Origin: Streptomyces sp. 71268
Lineage (GTDB): Bacteria; Actinomycetota; Actinomycetes; Streptomycetales; Streptomycetaceae
Direction of reading: 5' to 3'
Length of the DNA stretch: 64,000 nucleotides
Assembly (NCBI RefSeq): GCF_029392895.1
Contig: NZ_CP114200.1
Location: 1,703,501-1,767,500, forward strand
In this document: positions 25,881 through 35,587 of the stretch, piece by piece
Layout: each line of letters starts with the position of its first letter
How positions within the stretch are numbered: the stretch's first letter is position 1
Position numbers and translations under genes: made by a program
The notes under the pieces: model-generated
Database searches by the model: none
What the model saw: only the letters and a program-made list of their open reading frames with translations
What the model was told of the DNA's origin: nothing

Positions 25881-27875
25881 CTAGTCGCGCGCGGGCTGCG
25901 CCGAGCCGGAGCGGGCGCCGGCCTGGTCCGCCTCGTACCGGCCGTCGAGCTTGGCCACCAGGCCGGTCACCTGGCGCGCGATGTCCGGCGCGGTGAGGCC
26001 GATCTCGGCCAGGATCTCCTTGCGGGAGGCGTGGTCCAGGAAGCGCGGCGGGATGCCGAAGTCGCGCAGCGGTACGTCCACGCCCGCGTCGCGCAGGGCC
26101 TGCGCGATGGCGGAGCCGACGCCGCCCACCCGGCTGTTGTCCTCGACCGTGATGACCACCCGGTGCCGCTCGGCCAGTACCGGCATCGCCTCGTCCACCG
26201 GCTTGACCCACCGCGGGTCCACCACGGTGGTCGAGATGCCCTGCCTGTCCAGCAGGTCGGCGACCTCGAGGCACATCGGGGCGAGCGCGCCGATCGAGAC
26301 GAGCAGCACGTCGGCCCGGCCGGCGGCCCGGCCCTCGGGGGCCGGCTCGCGCAGGATGTCCATGCCGCCGATCCGGTTGACGGCCTTGACCGCCGGGCCC
26401 ACCGCGCCCTTGGAGTAGCGCACCACGGTCGGCGCGTCGGTGACCTCGACCGCCTCCCGGAGCTGGGCGCGGACCTGGTCCGCGTCGCGCGGGGCGGCCA
26501 GTCGCAGCCCCGGGACGACCTGGAGGATGGACATGTCCCACATGCCGTTGTGCGAGGCGCCGTCGGTGCCGGTGATGCCCGCCCGGTCCAGGACGAAGGT
26601 CACCCCGCACTTGTGCAGCGCCACGTCCATCAGCACCTGGTCGAAGGCGCGGTTGAGGAAGGTGGCGTAGACGGCGAAGACCGGGTGCAGGCCGCCCGTG
26701 GCCAGGCCAGCGGCGGAGACGGCCCCGTGCTGCTCGGCGATGCCCACGTCGAAGACCCGGTCCGGGAACGCCTTGGCGAACTTCTCCAGGCCCACCGGCT
26801 GGAGCATGGCCGCCGTGATGGCCACGATGTCGTCGCGCTCCTCGCCGAGCTTGACCATCTCCTCGCCGAAGACCGAGGTCCAGTCGGCGCCGGAGGAGGA
26901 GATCGGCAGCCCGGTGTCGGGGTGGATCTTGCCGACGGCGTGGAAGCGGTCCGCCTCGTCCTGGAGGGCCGGCGTGTAGCCGCGGCCCTTCTCGGTCAGG
27001 CAGTGCACGATGACCGGGCCGCCGAACCGCTTGGCCCGCTCAAGCGCGGACTCCAGCGCCTCGATGTCGTGGCCGTCGATGGGGCCGACGTACTTCAGGC
27101 CCAGGTCCTCGAACATGCCCTGCGGCGCGATGAAGTCCTTCAGGCCCTTCTTGGCGCCGTGCAGCGTGCCGTACAGCGGGCGGCCGACGACCGGGGTGCG
27201 CTCCAGGAGGTCCTTGCCACGGGCGAGGAAGCGCTCGTAGCCGTCGGTGGTGCGCAGCGTGGCCAGGTGGTTGGCGAGGCCACCGATGGTCGGCGCGTAC
27301 GAGCGCTCGTTGTCGTTGACGACGATGACCAGCGGGCGGTCCTTGGCGGCGGCGATGTTGTTCAGCGCCTCCCAGGCCATGCCGCCGGTCAGCGCGCCGT
27401 CGCCGATGACGGCGACCACGTGGTCGTTCTTGCGGCGCAGCTCGTTGGCCTTGGCGATGCCCTCGGCCCAGCCGAGGACCGTGGAGGCGTGGCTGTTCTC
27501 GATGACGTCGTGCTCGGACTCGGCGCGGGAGGGGTAGCCGGACAGGCCGCCCTTGCCCTTGAGCTTGGAGAAGTCCTGACGGCCCGTGAGCAGCTTGTGC
27601 ACGTACGACTGGTGCCCGGTGTCCCAGAGCACCCGGTCCTTCGGGGAGTCGAAGACCCGGTGCAGGGCGATGGTCAGCTCGACCACACCGAGGTTGGGCC
27701 CGAGGTGGCCGCCGGTCTTGGCGACCTCCTCGACGAGGAAGGAGCGGATCTCCGCCGCCAGCTCGTCCAGTTGTGTGAGGCTCAGTCGGTCGAGGTCGCG
27801 AGGCCGCTTCACACGGCTCAGCAGTCGCCACCCGTCCGCTGCCTCCGCACGCGCTGCACGCGGCTCCTTCGGCAC
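25881..27875 (-). CDS. dxs: 1-deoxy-D-xylulose-5-phosphate synthase
   Basis: This is the first enzyme of the MEP isoprenoid pathway: it condenses pyruvate and glyceraldehyde 3-phosphate with thiamine diphosphate. The protein has 664 residues. GTG 27875 ([16 protein letters not shown]) is preferred because AAGGAGG stands 5 bases upstream; the conserved core begins at [16 protein letters not shown]. Visible motifs are [33 protein letters not shown], the ThDP/Mg motif [18 protein letters not shown], the transketolase-type [18 protein letters not shown] and the C-terminal [14 protein letters not shown]. No second dxs is in the window. In Streptomyces this gene also feeds terpenoid secondary metabolites. 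Confidence 0.97.
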   Translation of the reverse strand: MPKEPRAARAEAADGWRLLSRVKRPRDLDRLSLTQLDELAAEIRSFLVEEVAKTGGHLGPNLGVVELTIALHRVFDSPKDRVLWDTGHQSYVHKLLTGRQDFSKLKGKGGLSGYPSRAESEHDVIENSHASTVLGWAEGIAKANELRRKNDHVVAVIGDGALTGGMAWEALNNIAAAKDRPLVIVVNDNERSYAPTIGGLANHLATLRTTDGYERFLARGKDLLERTPVVGRPLYGTLHGAKKGLKDFIAPQGMFEDLGLKYVGPIDGHDIEALESALERAKRFGGPVIVHCLTEKGRGYTPALQDEADRFHAVGKIHPDTGLPISSSGADWTSVFGEEMVKLGEERDDIVAITAAMLQPVGLEKFAKAFPDRVFDVGIAEQHGAVSAAGLATGGLHPVFAVYATFLNRAFDQVLMDVALHKCGVTFVLDRAGITGTDGASHNGMWDMSILQVVPGLRLAAPRDADQVRAQLREAVEVTDAPTVVRYSKGAVGPAVKAVNRIGGMDILREPAPEGRAAGRADVLLVSIGALAPMCLEVADLLDRQGISTTVVDPRWVKPVDEAMPVLAERHRVVITVEDNSRVGGVGSAIAQALRDAGVDVPLRDFGIPPRFLDHASRKEILAEIGLTAPDIARQVTGLVAKLDGRYEADQAGARSGSAQPARD

Positions 27876-28116
27876 TTGTGCCTCCTTGGTGTAGAGCTGT
27901 CGAGCCTTGTCGGTCTGACGAGTCTAATGTTCCGCACTTGACGGTGATGCTGGGCCGATGCGATGTAACTCACGCGAGTGGTCCAGTTCTCGGTCGCCGA
28001 AGGCCCGCCCGCGCGGGGGTCCCACGCGCCCGGCGGGTCGTGGCGCGGGGGGTGCCCGGCGCGCTGGGACGCGAGCCCCGAGCGGGCCCCCTAGCGCCCC
28101 GAGGCGGTCCCGAACA

Positions 28117-28163
28117 CGGCCCCACGGGGTCCCACCAGCGTGCGGCGGGACCCCGTGGGGCCG
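28117..28163 (-). terminator. Terminator of the xylFGH operon
   Basis: A perfect 17-bp stem (left arm from 28117 beginning CGGCCCCACGGGG, right arm ending at 28163 with CCCCGTGGGGCCG) with a 13-base loop. It begins 9 bases past the last operon stop codon when read leftward. Confidence 0.88.
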
Positions 28164-28171
28164 CTGGGGTG

Positions 28172-29512
28172 CTAGCCGCGACCGGCCGAGCGCTGGGTGC
28201 GACGCGAGACCGAGTCGATTACCACAGCCGCGAGCAGTACGCCACCCGTGATCATGTACTGCACGGACGCCTCGATGCCCAGCAGTGCCATGCCGGAGGC
28301 GATAGAGCCGATCACGAGCATGCCGAGCAGCGCCGACCAAACGCTGCCCCTGCCACCGAAGAGGCTGGTACCGCCGATGACCGCCGCGGCGATGGCCTCC
28401 ATCAGCAGGTTTCCGGTGCCGGCGCCCTGGTTGGCCGCGGCGATCCGGGAGGCGATGAACAGGCCGCCGACCGAGGCCATGAGGCCGGAGATCGAGAAGA
28501 CGGCGATGCGGACGAAGGTGACGTTGATCCCCGCCCGTCGCGCGGCCTCCACGCCGCCGCCGACGGCGAAGACCTGGCGGCCGAAGCGGGTGCGGCGCAG
28601 CAGGACGTCGTAGCCGATCAGCACCACCAGGAAGATCAGCAGCGCCAGCGGCAGGCCCTTGTACTCGTTGAGCCGCCAGGCCGCCGCGAAGGCCAGCACG
28701 GCCAGCACGGCGGTGCGCGCCAGGATCTCGCCGAGCGGCCGGAAGGGCACGCCCGCGGCCTGCCGGCGTCGGGCGTCCAGGAGCTGGGCGCCGAGGAAGA
28801 GCGCCACGGCGAGCCCGGCGACGCCGTAGGCCACGGCGATGTAGACGAAGTAGTGGCTGGTCAGGTGGACGATGAAGCTGTCGCGGTCGAGGTTGATGGT
28901 GCCGGTGGTGCCGAGCACCTGGAGCATCAGCCCGTTCCACGCCAGCAGCCCGGCGAGGGTGACGACGAACGCCGGGACGCCGACGCGGGCGAAGAAGAAG
29001 CCGTGCACGGCCCCGGCCGCCGCGCCGGAGGTGAGGGCGATGAGGATGGCCTGCCACTCGGCCAGGCCCTCGTTGACGTAGAGCACGGCGAGGACGGCGG
29101 CGGCCAGGCCGCTGACCGAGCCGACCGACAGGTCGATCTCGCCCAGGAGCAGGACGAGCACGATGCCGACCGAGATCATCCCGGTGCCGACGATGTAGAT
29201 GGACAGGTCGGAGAGGTTCTTCGGGGACAGGAAGGCCGAGTCCCGCCACTGGAAGACGGCCCAGATGATGGCCAGGCCGACCACGACGGGCACCGAGCCG
29301 AGTTCGCCGCCGCGCAGCTTGCGGCCGAACTCCCGTACGTACCCCCGCACGCCCTGCTCGCGCACGAGGAGGCGGGGATCGACGGCGGTGACCGCGCCGG
29401 CGGCGGCCGGGGCGCCCTCGATGGGGGGCGCGGCCGGCCGACCGGCGTCCGTCCCCGTGGTGTCGGCGCCCTCGCGCGGCTCGTCGGCTGACTTGTTGAG
29501 GTCGGTGCTCAC
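28172..29512 (-). CDS. xylH: Xylose-type sugar ABC transporter, permease XylH
   Basis: The 446-residue membrane component of a high-affinity pentose importer has an N-terminal Pro/Ala-rich cytoplasmic tail of about 70 residues, then about ten hydrophobic helices. Family signatures are LLLGEIDLSVGSVSGLAAAV, FVVTLAGLLAWNGLML and the C-terminal AAVIGGTSLFGGRGSVWSALL with LLGIEASVQYMITGGVLL. These match RbsC/XylH-type permeases (BPD_transp_2). Start GTG 29512 overlaps the stop of xylG (GTGA), so the genes are coupled. Sugar identity rests on the substrate-binding protein and on the known locus order; arabinose or ribose cannot be excluded. Confidence 0.9.
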   Translation of the reverse strand: MSTDLNKSADEPREGADTTGTDAGRPAAPPIEGAPAAAGAVTAVDPRLLVREQGVRGYVREFGRKLRGGELGSVPVVVGLAIIWAVFQWRDSAFLSPKNLSDLSIYIVGTGMISVGIVLVLLLGEIDLSVGSVSGLAAAVLAVLYVNEGLAEWQAILIALTSGAAAGAVHGFFFARVGVPAFVVTLAGLLAWNGLMLQVLGTTGTINLDRDSFIVHLTSHYFVYIAVAYGVAGLAVALFLGAQLLDARRRQAAGVPFRPLGEILARTAVLAVLAFAAAWRLNEYKGLPLALLIFLVVLIGYDVLLRRTRFGRQVFAVGGGVEAARRAGINVTFVRIAVFSISGLMASVGGLFIASRIAAANQGAGTGNLLMEAIAAAVIGGTSLFGGRGSVWSALLGMLVIGSIASGMALLGIEASVQYMITGGVLLAAVVIDSVSRRTQRSAGRG

Positions 29513-30303
29513 GCGTGGTCCTCCGCGTTCGAGGTGCGGGCCTTGCGGCGGGTGACAGCGTTGTCGGTGGCGCCGGTGATCGCGGAGATGATGTCCTCCT
29601 GTGAGGTGGTCCCGACGTCGAAGGTGCCGTTGTTACGGCCCAGCCGGAGCACCGCGACCCGGTCGGCCACGGCCTTGACGTCGGCCATGTTGTGGCTGAT
29701 GAGGATCACCGCGAGGCCGCGCTCGCGCAGCCGCTCCACCAGGTCGAGCACCTGCGCGGTCTGCTCGACGCCCAACGCCGCGGTCGGCTCGTCCAGGATC
29801 ACCAGGCCGGGCTGGCCCAGCATGGAGCGGGCGATGGCCACCGTCTGCCGCTGGCCGCCGGAGAGCGAGGCGATGGGGATGCGCACGCTCGGAATGCGGA
29901 TCGAGAGCGTCTCCAGGAGCTCGCGCGAGCGGCGCTCCATCTCGACCTCGTCGAGGATGCCGGCACGGGTGATCTCCCGACCCAGGAAGAGATTGCCGAC
30001 GACGTCGATGTTGTCGCACAGCGCCAGGTCCTGGTACACGGTCGCGATGCCCAGCGCCTGGGCGTCGTGCGGGCGGTCGACGCGCACCGGGCGCCCCCGC
30101 CACTCGATGACGCCGTCGTCGGCGGGGCCGACCCCGGCGATCGTCTTGACCAGGGTGGATTTACCGGCGCCGTTGTCGCCCACCAGGGCGACCACCTCGC
30201 CGGCCCGGACCTCCAGATCGACGTCGATGAGCGCCTGGACGGCACCGAATCGCTTGGAGATCCCGCGCAACGCCAGTACGGGCGTAGCGGTCACGTCAAC
30301 CAT
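29509..30303 (-). CDS. xylG: Sugar ABC transporter ATP-binding protein XylG (single ATPase domain)
   Basis: The ATPase has 264 residues from ATG 30303 (MVDVTATPVLALRGISKRFG). Walker A VGDNGAGKSTLV, Q-loop YQDLALCDN, signature LSGGQRQTVAIAR, Walker B VILDEPTAAL and switch His ILISHNM are all intact. It has one ABC domain, whereas E. coli XylG has two, so a homodimer is expected. AAGGAG abuts ATG 30303 with no spacing, so the GTG at 30294 (VTATPVLAL), nine bases past the AAGGAG, is a realistic alternative start. It lies between xylF and xylH in one operon. Confidence 0.92.
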   Translation of the reverse strand: MVDVTATPVLALRGISKRFGAVQALIDVDLEVRAGEVVALVGDNGAGKSTLVKTIAGVGPADDGVIEWRGRPVRVDRPHDAQALGIATVYQDLALCDNIDVVGNLFLGREITRAGILDEVEMERRSRELLETLSIRIPSVRIPIASLSGGQRQTVAIARSMLGQPGLVILDEPTAALGVEQTAQVLDLVERLRERGLAVILISHNMADVKAVADRVAVLRLGRNNGTFDVGTTSQEDIISAITGATDNAVTRRKARTSNAEDHA

Positions 30304-30410
30304 CTCCTTCACCGCCCTACCCGGGGCGGGGGATGCGCCGCGCCCGGACGGGGCGGGCGGGTACGGAACTCGGGTGAGCCGCGGGATACCGGCTGCGGCC
30401 GGTACGTCGG

Positions 30411-31511
30411 CTACCGCAGGCCGGCCCGTTCACAGGCGCTCCTGAACTTCGCCGCGCAGATCTTGTCCAGCGGGTACAGGCCGTCCTTGACGACCGTGTC
30501 CTTGACGTTGTCCACGGTCAGCGCGACCGGGGGGATCAGGGTGGCCGGCACGTCCTTCTCGGTCGGGCTGTCCACGGTGGTCTTCGCCGGCACGTCCTCG
30601 CCCCAGCCGAGGGCCACCGCCATCTCGGCCGCCGTCCTGGCCTCGATCTTGTACGACTTGTAGACGCTCATGAACTGCTCGCCGGCGATGATCCGCTGCA
30701 CGGCGGCGAGTTCCGCGTCCTGCCCGGTGACCGGCGGCAGCTTGTCGAAACCGCCGTGCCGCAGCGCGGTGATGGCGCCGCCCGCCATGCCGTCGTTGGC
30801 CGAGTAGACGCCGACGATCTTGTCCTTGCCGAGCGAGGAGATGGCGCCGTTCATGCTGTCGTTGGCGAGGTTCGGCAGCCACTTCTCCACGTCGTACGAC
30901 TTGCCGATCTTGACCTTGCCCTTGAGTACGGAGAGCGCGCCCTGCTTGTACATGGCGGCGTTGGGGTCGGCCTCCCAGCCGTTGAGCATGACGATCTGGC
31001 CGCTCTTGGCCTTGCCGCCGATCTCCTTCAGCAGCGACCTGGCCTGGACCTTGCCGACCTCCGCGTTGTCGAAGGAGGTGTAGGCGGAGATGGGGCCCTC
31101 GGCCAGCCGGTCGTAGGCGACGACGGGGATGTCGGCGTCGTGCGCCTTCTCGACGGAGCTGGCGATGGACTTCGAGTCCACGGAGTCGAGGATGATCACG
31201 TCCACGTCCTTGGTGATCATCGTGTCGACCTGTTGTTGCTGGACGGACGCGTCCGACTTGGCGTTCACGTACTTGACGTCGCAGGCCGAGCAGAGCTCCT
31301 TGACCCGTTTCTTGATCAAGGGCTTGTCGAAGTTCTCGTAGCGCGCGGTCTGGTCTTCCGGCAGCAGGAGCCCGATCGTGAGAGGGTCGCCCTTCTTCCG
31401 GTCCTTGGAGTCGTGGCTGTCCGCCTCCTTGGCCTTGCCACACGCGGCAAGGCCGACGGTCAGGCTGACCGCGGCGGTGGCGATGACGACACGACGGAGC
31501 GTCGCGTTCAT
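30411..31511 (-). CDS. xylF: Xylose-type ABC transporter substrate-binding lipoprotein XylF
   Basis: The 366-residue exported lipoprotein has signal MNATLRRVVIATAAVSLTVG with lipobox LAAC. The mature part is a periplasmic-binding-protein type 1 fold: TIGLLLPEDQTARYENFDKP, DVDVIILDSVDSKSIASSVE, IPVVAYDRLAEGPISAYTSF, IVMLNGWEADPNAAMYKQGA and VYSANDGMAGGAITAL. This chain of motifs is that of XylF, which binds D-xylose. A C-terminal Cys pair (KICAAKF, RSACERAG) is unusual for the family and may form a disulfide outside the cell. Start ATG 31511 has an AGGAGGTAACC leader. It is the first gene of the operon, 107 bases ahead of xylG. Confidence 0.93.
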   Translation of the reverse strand: MNATLRRVVIATAAVSLTVGLAACGKAKEADSHDSKDRKKGDPLTIGLLLPEDQTARYENFDKPLIKKRVKELCSACDVKYVNAKSDASVQQQQVDTMITKDVDVIILDSVDSKSIASSVEKAHDADIPVVAYDRLAEGPISAYTSFDNAEVGKVQARSLLKEIGGKAKSGQIVMLNGWEADPNAAMYKQGALSVLKGKVKIGKSYDVEKWLPNLANDSMNGAISSLGKDKIVGVYSANDGMAGGAITALRHGGFDKLPPVTGQDAELAAVQRIIAGEQFMSVYKSYKIEARTAAEMAVALGWGEDVPAKTTVDSPTEKDVPATLIPPVALTVDNVKDTVVKDGLYPLDKICAAKFRSACERAGLR

Positions 31512-31607
31512 GTGGGGTTACCTCCTGACGCGGCCGTCACTGCGGCCGAGGTGGCTGGAAGTCAACTCGGCGGCCTCACAAGCGTCAAGAAGTAAATCCT
31601 TAACGAG

Positions 31608-31623
31608 ATGGCAACGATGCCAT
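31608..31623. promoter_or_regulatory. Palindrome upstream of xylF, operator candidate
   Basis: ATGGCA-ACGA-TGCCAT is a perfect inverted repeat with 6-bp arms in an AT-richer patch, 97 bases before the xylF start. The neighbouring ROK repressor is the natural candidate to bind it (inference). Confidence 0.5.
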
Positions 31624-32004
31624 TCATTACGCCTGTGAACTCAGGGTCGGGCGGGATGCGAGCGCCTCGGCCCGCGGCACACCCGGCGCCGGCGGGCAGA
31701 CGGGGACGCGGGCCGGCTGGAGGCCGGCGAGGGGGTTCGCCGCGGGCGGGTGAGGGGCCTCGCCACGGGCGGGCGGATGAGCGGCGCGGGCGGGCCGGGC
31801 GCGGGCGCCGGGTGCGGGCACGGGCGCCGGCTCGTGGCGGGGTGGCGTATGCGGGGGGCGGAGGCGGAGGCGGACGTTACGGCGCGGGGGTGCGCGCGGG
31901 CCTGGTGGTGGCGGGGTACGGGCACAGGGCGCCCATGGGGCAACCGTGGGTGCGCGTGGTGGGCGTGGGGCAGGGGACGGCTGGCGCCGCTGGGTGAGGT
32001 CGGG
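31624..32004. other. Gap between the xyl operon promoter and the ROK gene
   Basis: The first 20 bases belong to the xylF promoter area. The rest is G-rich on the top strand with simple GCGGGCGGG runs. I see no gene; the end of the ROK gene lies to its right. Confidence 0.5.
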
Positions 32005-33210
32005 TCAGGTCAGGGCCGGGGTGCCGGTGGTGACGGCGCCGTCGAGGAGCGTGGAGTCGCCCATCTCGCTGAGCACCAGGGCCAGCGCGCCCAGCACCTC
32101 GGCCCGGCTGCCGAGGGCGCCCGGCAGCACCGAGAGCTGCCGGGCGGCGCTCGGGATGGCGTACCGGGCGACCGAGTCGCGGATCGGGTCGAGCACCAGG
32201 TCGCCGGCCTCGGCCAGGTCGCCGCCGAGCACCACCCGGCTGGGGTTGAGCAGGTTGCACAGGTTGGCGACGCCGCTGCCCACGTGCCGCCCGACGTCGG
32301 AGACCACCCGGCGGCAGCCGGGGTCGCCCTCCCGCGCGAGCGCCACCATGCGCTCCATGGTCAGGTCGGGGCCGTGACTGGAGTGCAGCAGCGGCAGCAC
32401 GTAGCGGGCGGCGGTGAAGGTCTCCAGGCAGCCACGGTTGCCGCAGCGGCACACCGGGCCCGACTCGTCCAGCGTGATGTGGCCGATCTCGCCCGCCGTG
32501 CCGCCGGGCCCACGGTAGATCTGGCCGCTGATCACCAGGCCCGCGCCGACGCCGCTGGCGACCTTGATGTACGCCAGGTCGGCCACGCCACGGCCGCTCC
32601 CCCACACCAGTTCGCCGAGCGCGCCCAGGTTGGCGTCGTTGTCCACGTACACGGGCACGCCGAGGCGCGCCGCGAGGTCGTCGCGCGGGTTGGCGCCGGC
32701 CCAGCCCGGCAGGATCGCGGTGGAGCCCAGCGTTCCGGTGGCCACGTCGATGGGGCCCGGCACGCCGAGCCCGACGCCGACCACCTTGTCCGGGGCGATG
32801 CCGCTGGCCTCGATCAGGCGTCCCACCAGGGCCTCGGCGCGCTCCATGCCCTGGGCCGCCGAGGCGTCCACGTCCAGCGGCTCGGTCTCCTCGGCGAGCA
32901 CCCGGTGGGCCAGGTTGCCGACGGCGACCCGCAGGTGGGCGTGGCCGAAGTCGACGCCGACGACGATGCCGGCGTCGCCGCTGAGCGCGACGCTGCGGGC
33001 CCGCCGGCCGCCGGCGGAGGTCGGGGTGACCTCGACGGTGCCGCCGTCCTTCAGCTCGCGGACGATGTTGGAGACCGTGGCGGCCGAGAGCCCCGTCGTG
33101 CGGGCGATCTCCGCCTGCGTGAGGGACCCCGCCATGCGCACCGCGCGTACGACCCGCTCAAGGTTGGCCCGGTGCAGCGATGACTGCGATCCCGGAGTCT
33201 CCACGCCCAT
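32005..33210 (-). CDS. rok7B7: ROK-family transcriptional regulator (Rok7B7-like)
   Basis: The 401-residue sugar-responsive regulator has a winged helix at about 15-75 (NLERVVRAVRMAGSLTQAEI, SAATVSNIVRELKDGG), the ROK kinase-like fold from about 85 (GIVVGVDFGHAHLRVAVGN, VGVGLGVPGPIDVATGTLG, VYVDNDANLGALGEL) and the zinc motif CRCGNRGCLET. Start ATG 33210 (MGVETPGSQSSLHRAN) is preferred because GGGAG precedes it; an upstream extension reads unconserved Arg/Pro sequence. It sits between ngcEFG and xylFGH, exactly as Rok7B7 does in S. coelicolor, where it is reported to influence both transporters, carbon catabolite repression and development (from memory). The name is given on this synteny. Confidence 0.88.
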   Translation of the reverse strand: MGVETPGSQSSLHRANLERVVRAVRMAGSLTQAEIARTTGLSAATVSNIVRELKDGGTVEVTPTSAGGRRARSVALSGDAGIVVGVDFGHAHLRVAVGNLAHRVLAEETEPLDVDASAAQGMERAEALVGRLIEASGIAPDKVVGVGLGVPGPIDVATGTLGSTAILPGWAGANPRDDLAARLGVPVYVDNDANLGALGELVWGSGRGVADLAYIKVASGVGAGLVISGQIYRGPGGTAGEIGHITLDESGPVCRCGNRGCLETFTAARYVLPLLHSSHGPDLTMERMVALAREGDPGCRRVVSDVGRHVGSGVANLCNLLNPSRVVLGGDLAEAGDLVLDPIRDSVARYAIPSAARQLSVLPGALGSRAEVLGALALVLSEMGDSTLLDGAVTTGTPALT

Positions 33211-33524
33211 CCACTCCCGCCTCGGCGTACGGCGCGACGGCCGGTCGCCGGCCGGACCGCAGGTGAGGTCCGGCGATGTCTCCAACATGTGAACTCTAAG
33301 CTGATCCGTACAGGTCGCCGCTCGTCAAGTCCTCGACGCTCCACCGCCACCCGTCGGACAGCGACCCGTCGGGTGACGGCGGTCCCGTGGCGCCAGCGAC
33401 GTCGATCACGGCGACGACGGCGCGCGGCGGCACACCGTAGCGGCAGCGGCACACCGTAACGCGAGAGGGGGGCGTGCCGCCGCCCGGCCCCATGATCGCG
33501 ACGAGAGCCCGGGTGGCACGGCAG
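33211..33524. other. Gap between the ROK gene and the ngc operon
   Basis: No gene is seen. The left part must hold the ROK gene's promoter reading leftward (AT-richer patch near 33290-33305). The right end runs into the ngcG terminator. Confidence 0.5.
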
Positions 33525-33560
33525 CGGCCCCGGTCCCGCCACGGGGCGGGGCCGGGGCCG
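33525..33560 (-). terminator. Terminator of ngcEFG
   Basis: 16-base arms CGGCCCCGGTCCCGCC and GGCGGGGCCGGGGCCG pair with one G-T wobble across an ACGG loop, 17 bases past the ngcG stop when read leftward. Confidence 0.85.
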
Positions 33561-33577
33561 CGGTCAGCCGGGTGCGA

Positions 33578-34528
33578 CTACTTCAGGGCTCCCGCCGTCA
33601 GGCCGGCTTGGACCTGGCGTTGGAAGATGATGTAGACCGCGAGTACGGGGATCATGGCGATGAGCAGGCCGGAGAAGAGGACGGCCCAGTTGCCTTTGTA
33701 TCCCTGGGAGACGGCGAGTTCGACCAGTCCCTGGGGCAGGAGTTTGTCCTTTTCCTCGCCCTGGTTGAGTACGTAGGGGAGCATGTACTGGTTCCACTGG
33801 CCCAGGAAGTTGAAGATGCCGATGCTGATCAGTCCTGGTTTGGCCATGGGCAGCATGACCTGGAAGAACGTGCGCGTGTGCGAGGCCCCGTCGATCATCG
33901 CCGCCTCCGCCACCGAGGTGGGCAGGGTTTTGAAGAACGAGGTCAGGAAGAAGACCGTGAAGGGCAGCGAGTACGCGATGTAGACCAGGATCAGGCCGTG
34001 CTTGGTGTTGAGCATCTCCATGTTCTGCAACACGAAGTACAGCGGTACCAACGCCAGCACGATGGGGAAGCTCATGCCGCCGACGAACAGGTAGTAGATG
34101 AACCGGTTCCCACGGAACTCGAACCGCGCCAGGACGTAGGCGGCCATGGCGCCCAGCAGCATGGTGCCGAAGAGGGAGCCGGCGACGACGACGGCCGAGT
34201 TCAGGAAGTACCGGCCCATGTTGGCGGTGTTCCACGCGTCGGACCAGTTCTCGAAACGCAGCGACGAGGGCAGCGACCAGGGCGAGGTGAAGATCTCCCG
34301 GTCGGTCTTGAGCGAACTCATCGCCGCCCACAACAACGGCAGCGTGACCAACAGTCCCCACACGGCCAGAATCCCGTGCGAGAACACGTTGAGCACCCCA
34401 CCCGCGCGGTCCCCACGCCGCCGCCCGGCACCCGACACCGTCGGCGGCACCGCTTTCACGGGCGTGGTGAGATCTTCCTTGCTCACGTCCGACACGCCCG
34501 TGGCGTGGCTCGGTGGCAGTCCGGTCAC
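33578..34528 (-). CDS. ngcG: N-acetylglucosamine/chitobiose ABC transporter permease NgcG
   Basis: The 316-residue MalG-type inner-membrane permease starts at GTG 34528 (VTGLPPSHATGVSD) with a 45-residue cytoplasmic tail and six membrane helices. The EAA loop that docks the ATPase is clear (EAAMIDGASHTRTFFQVMLP), as are SSLKTDREIFTSPWSLP and the closing FQRQVQAGLTAGALK. With ngcF and ngcE it forms an importer for N-acetylglucosamine and N,N'-diacetylchitobiose. No ATPase is encoded in the operon, as is usual for these systems, which share the multipurpose ATPase MsiK encoded elsewhere. The assignment rests on order and on the NgcE sequence. Confidence 0.9.
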   Translation of the reverse strand: MTGLPPSHATGVSDVSKEDLTTPVKAVPPTVSGAGRRRGDRAGGVLNVFSHGILAVWGLLVTLPLLWAAMSSLKTDREIFTSPWSLPSSLRFENWSDAWNTANMGRYFLNSAVVVAGSLFGTMLLGAMAAYVLARFEFRGNRFIYYLFVGGMSFPIVLALVPLYFVLQNMEMLNTKHGLILVYIAYSLPFTVFFLTSFFKTLPTSVAEAAMIDGASHTRTFFQVMLPMAKPGLISIGIFNFLGQWNQYMLPYVLNQGEEKDKLLPQGLVELAVSQGYKGNWAVLFSGLLIAMIPVLAVYIIFQRQVQAGLTAGALK

Positions 34529-34621
34529 GGTGCTTCGCTCCCCACTTCACGGCGTCGGTCGGCGTTCGGGCCCTGCTGCATTTCGCTCGGGCGAGCAGGC
34601 GGGTGAGACAGCGGACTCATC

Positions 34622-35551
34622 TCAGAACTCCAGCCTTTCTCGGCGGCCGAGTCGCATGACGACCGTCGCGAAGATCATCGTGACGATCAGCAACGCCACA
34701 CCCAACGCGGTCGCGTAACCGGCCTGCCCGTCCCGAATGCCCTTCGTGTACACGAACCACGTCAGAACCTCGGTCGAGTAGTCAGGCCCACCAGGACCCA
34801 CCGTCATGATCTGCACCACCGCGAACGCGTCCAGCGCAAGAATCCCCATGTACACCCAACCGGTCTGCACGGTGTCCCACAACAACGGCAACGTGATCCG
34901 GAAGAACGTCGTGAACCGATTCGCGCCATCCAACAACGCCGCCTCGTAGAAATCACGAGGAATCGTGCTCATCGCCGCCGAGAACAACACCACATAGAAC
35001 CCGACGTTGCTCCACACCATCACCGCCATCACACACCACAACGCCAGACTCGGATCACCCAACCAGTTGGGCTGCACCGAATCCAACCCGATCCCCGACA
35101 GGAACGAGTTCAACGCCCCACTGTTCGGGTTGTACGCGAACTGGAAGACCAACGCCACGATCGCGATCGACAACACCTGCGGGAAGAAGTACACCACCTT
35201 GTACAGCGACGACCCCCGCACACCCGAGACCACCGCCCCCCTACGCCGCCCACCCACATTCAACATGAAAGCGAAGAACAGCCCCATGCCAAGCGTCACC
35301 AGCGGCAACACGAGCAACAACACCAGATTGTTCCGCAACGCATGCCAGAACACATCGTCATCCAGCAACTTACGATAATTGTCGAACCCCACCATCTGGA
35401 GATCCGAGCTCAGACCACTCCAATTCGTGAACGAATAGTAGATAGCCTGGAGGAACGGCGAGATCACAAAGACCGCGTAAATCGCCAACGGCAGGGACAA
35501 AAACCCCACGATGAAGCCGTACTTACCGTGCCGCACTGCTACCGACCCCAC
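34622..35551 (-). CDS. ngcF: N-acetylglucosamine/chitobiose ABC transporter permease NgcF
   Basis: The 309-residue MalF-type permease has six membrane helices, with the first at about 10-32 (KYGFIVGFLSLPLAIYAVFV). Family signatures are ISPFLQAIYYSFTNWSGLSS, the EAA loop FYEAALLDGANRFTTFFRIT and AVVQIMTVGPGGPDYSTEVL. Start GTG 35551 is 36 bases downstream of the ngcE stop, and ngcG follows 93 bases later. Local base composition is noticeably less G-rich than in the surrounding genes (many CAAC and ATC codons on the sense strand's complement), shared with ngcE, so the pair may have a common history. Confidence 0.9.
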   Translation of the reverse strand: MGSVAVRHGKYGFIVGFLSLPLAIYAVFVISPFLQAIYYSFTNWSGLSSDLQMVGFDNYRKLLDDDVFWHALRNNLVLLLVLPLVTLGMGLFFAFMLNVGGRRRGAVVSGVRGSSLYKVVYFFPQVLSIAIVALVFQFAYNPNSGALNSFLSGIGLDSVQPNWLGDPSLALWCVMAVMVWSNVGFYVVLFSAAMSTIPRDFYEAALLDGANRFTTFFRITLPLLWDTVQTGWVYMGILALDAFAVVQIMTVGPGGPDYSTEVLTWFVYTKGIRDGQAGYATALGVALLIVTMIFATVVMRLGRRERLEF

Positions 35552-35587
35552 TCCTCGCCCACGAAGGACGCGACTGCCAGCGCATCC

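Noticed and set aside
23952..27941. A 1329-codon plus-strand frame covering the permease and dxs
   Set aside because: Antisense to two well-supported genes; the product is a His/Gln/Arg/Asp-rich low-complexity chain.
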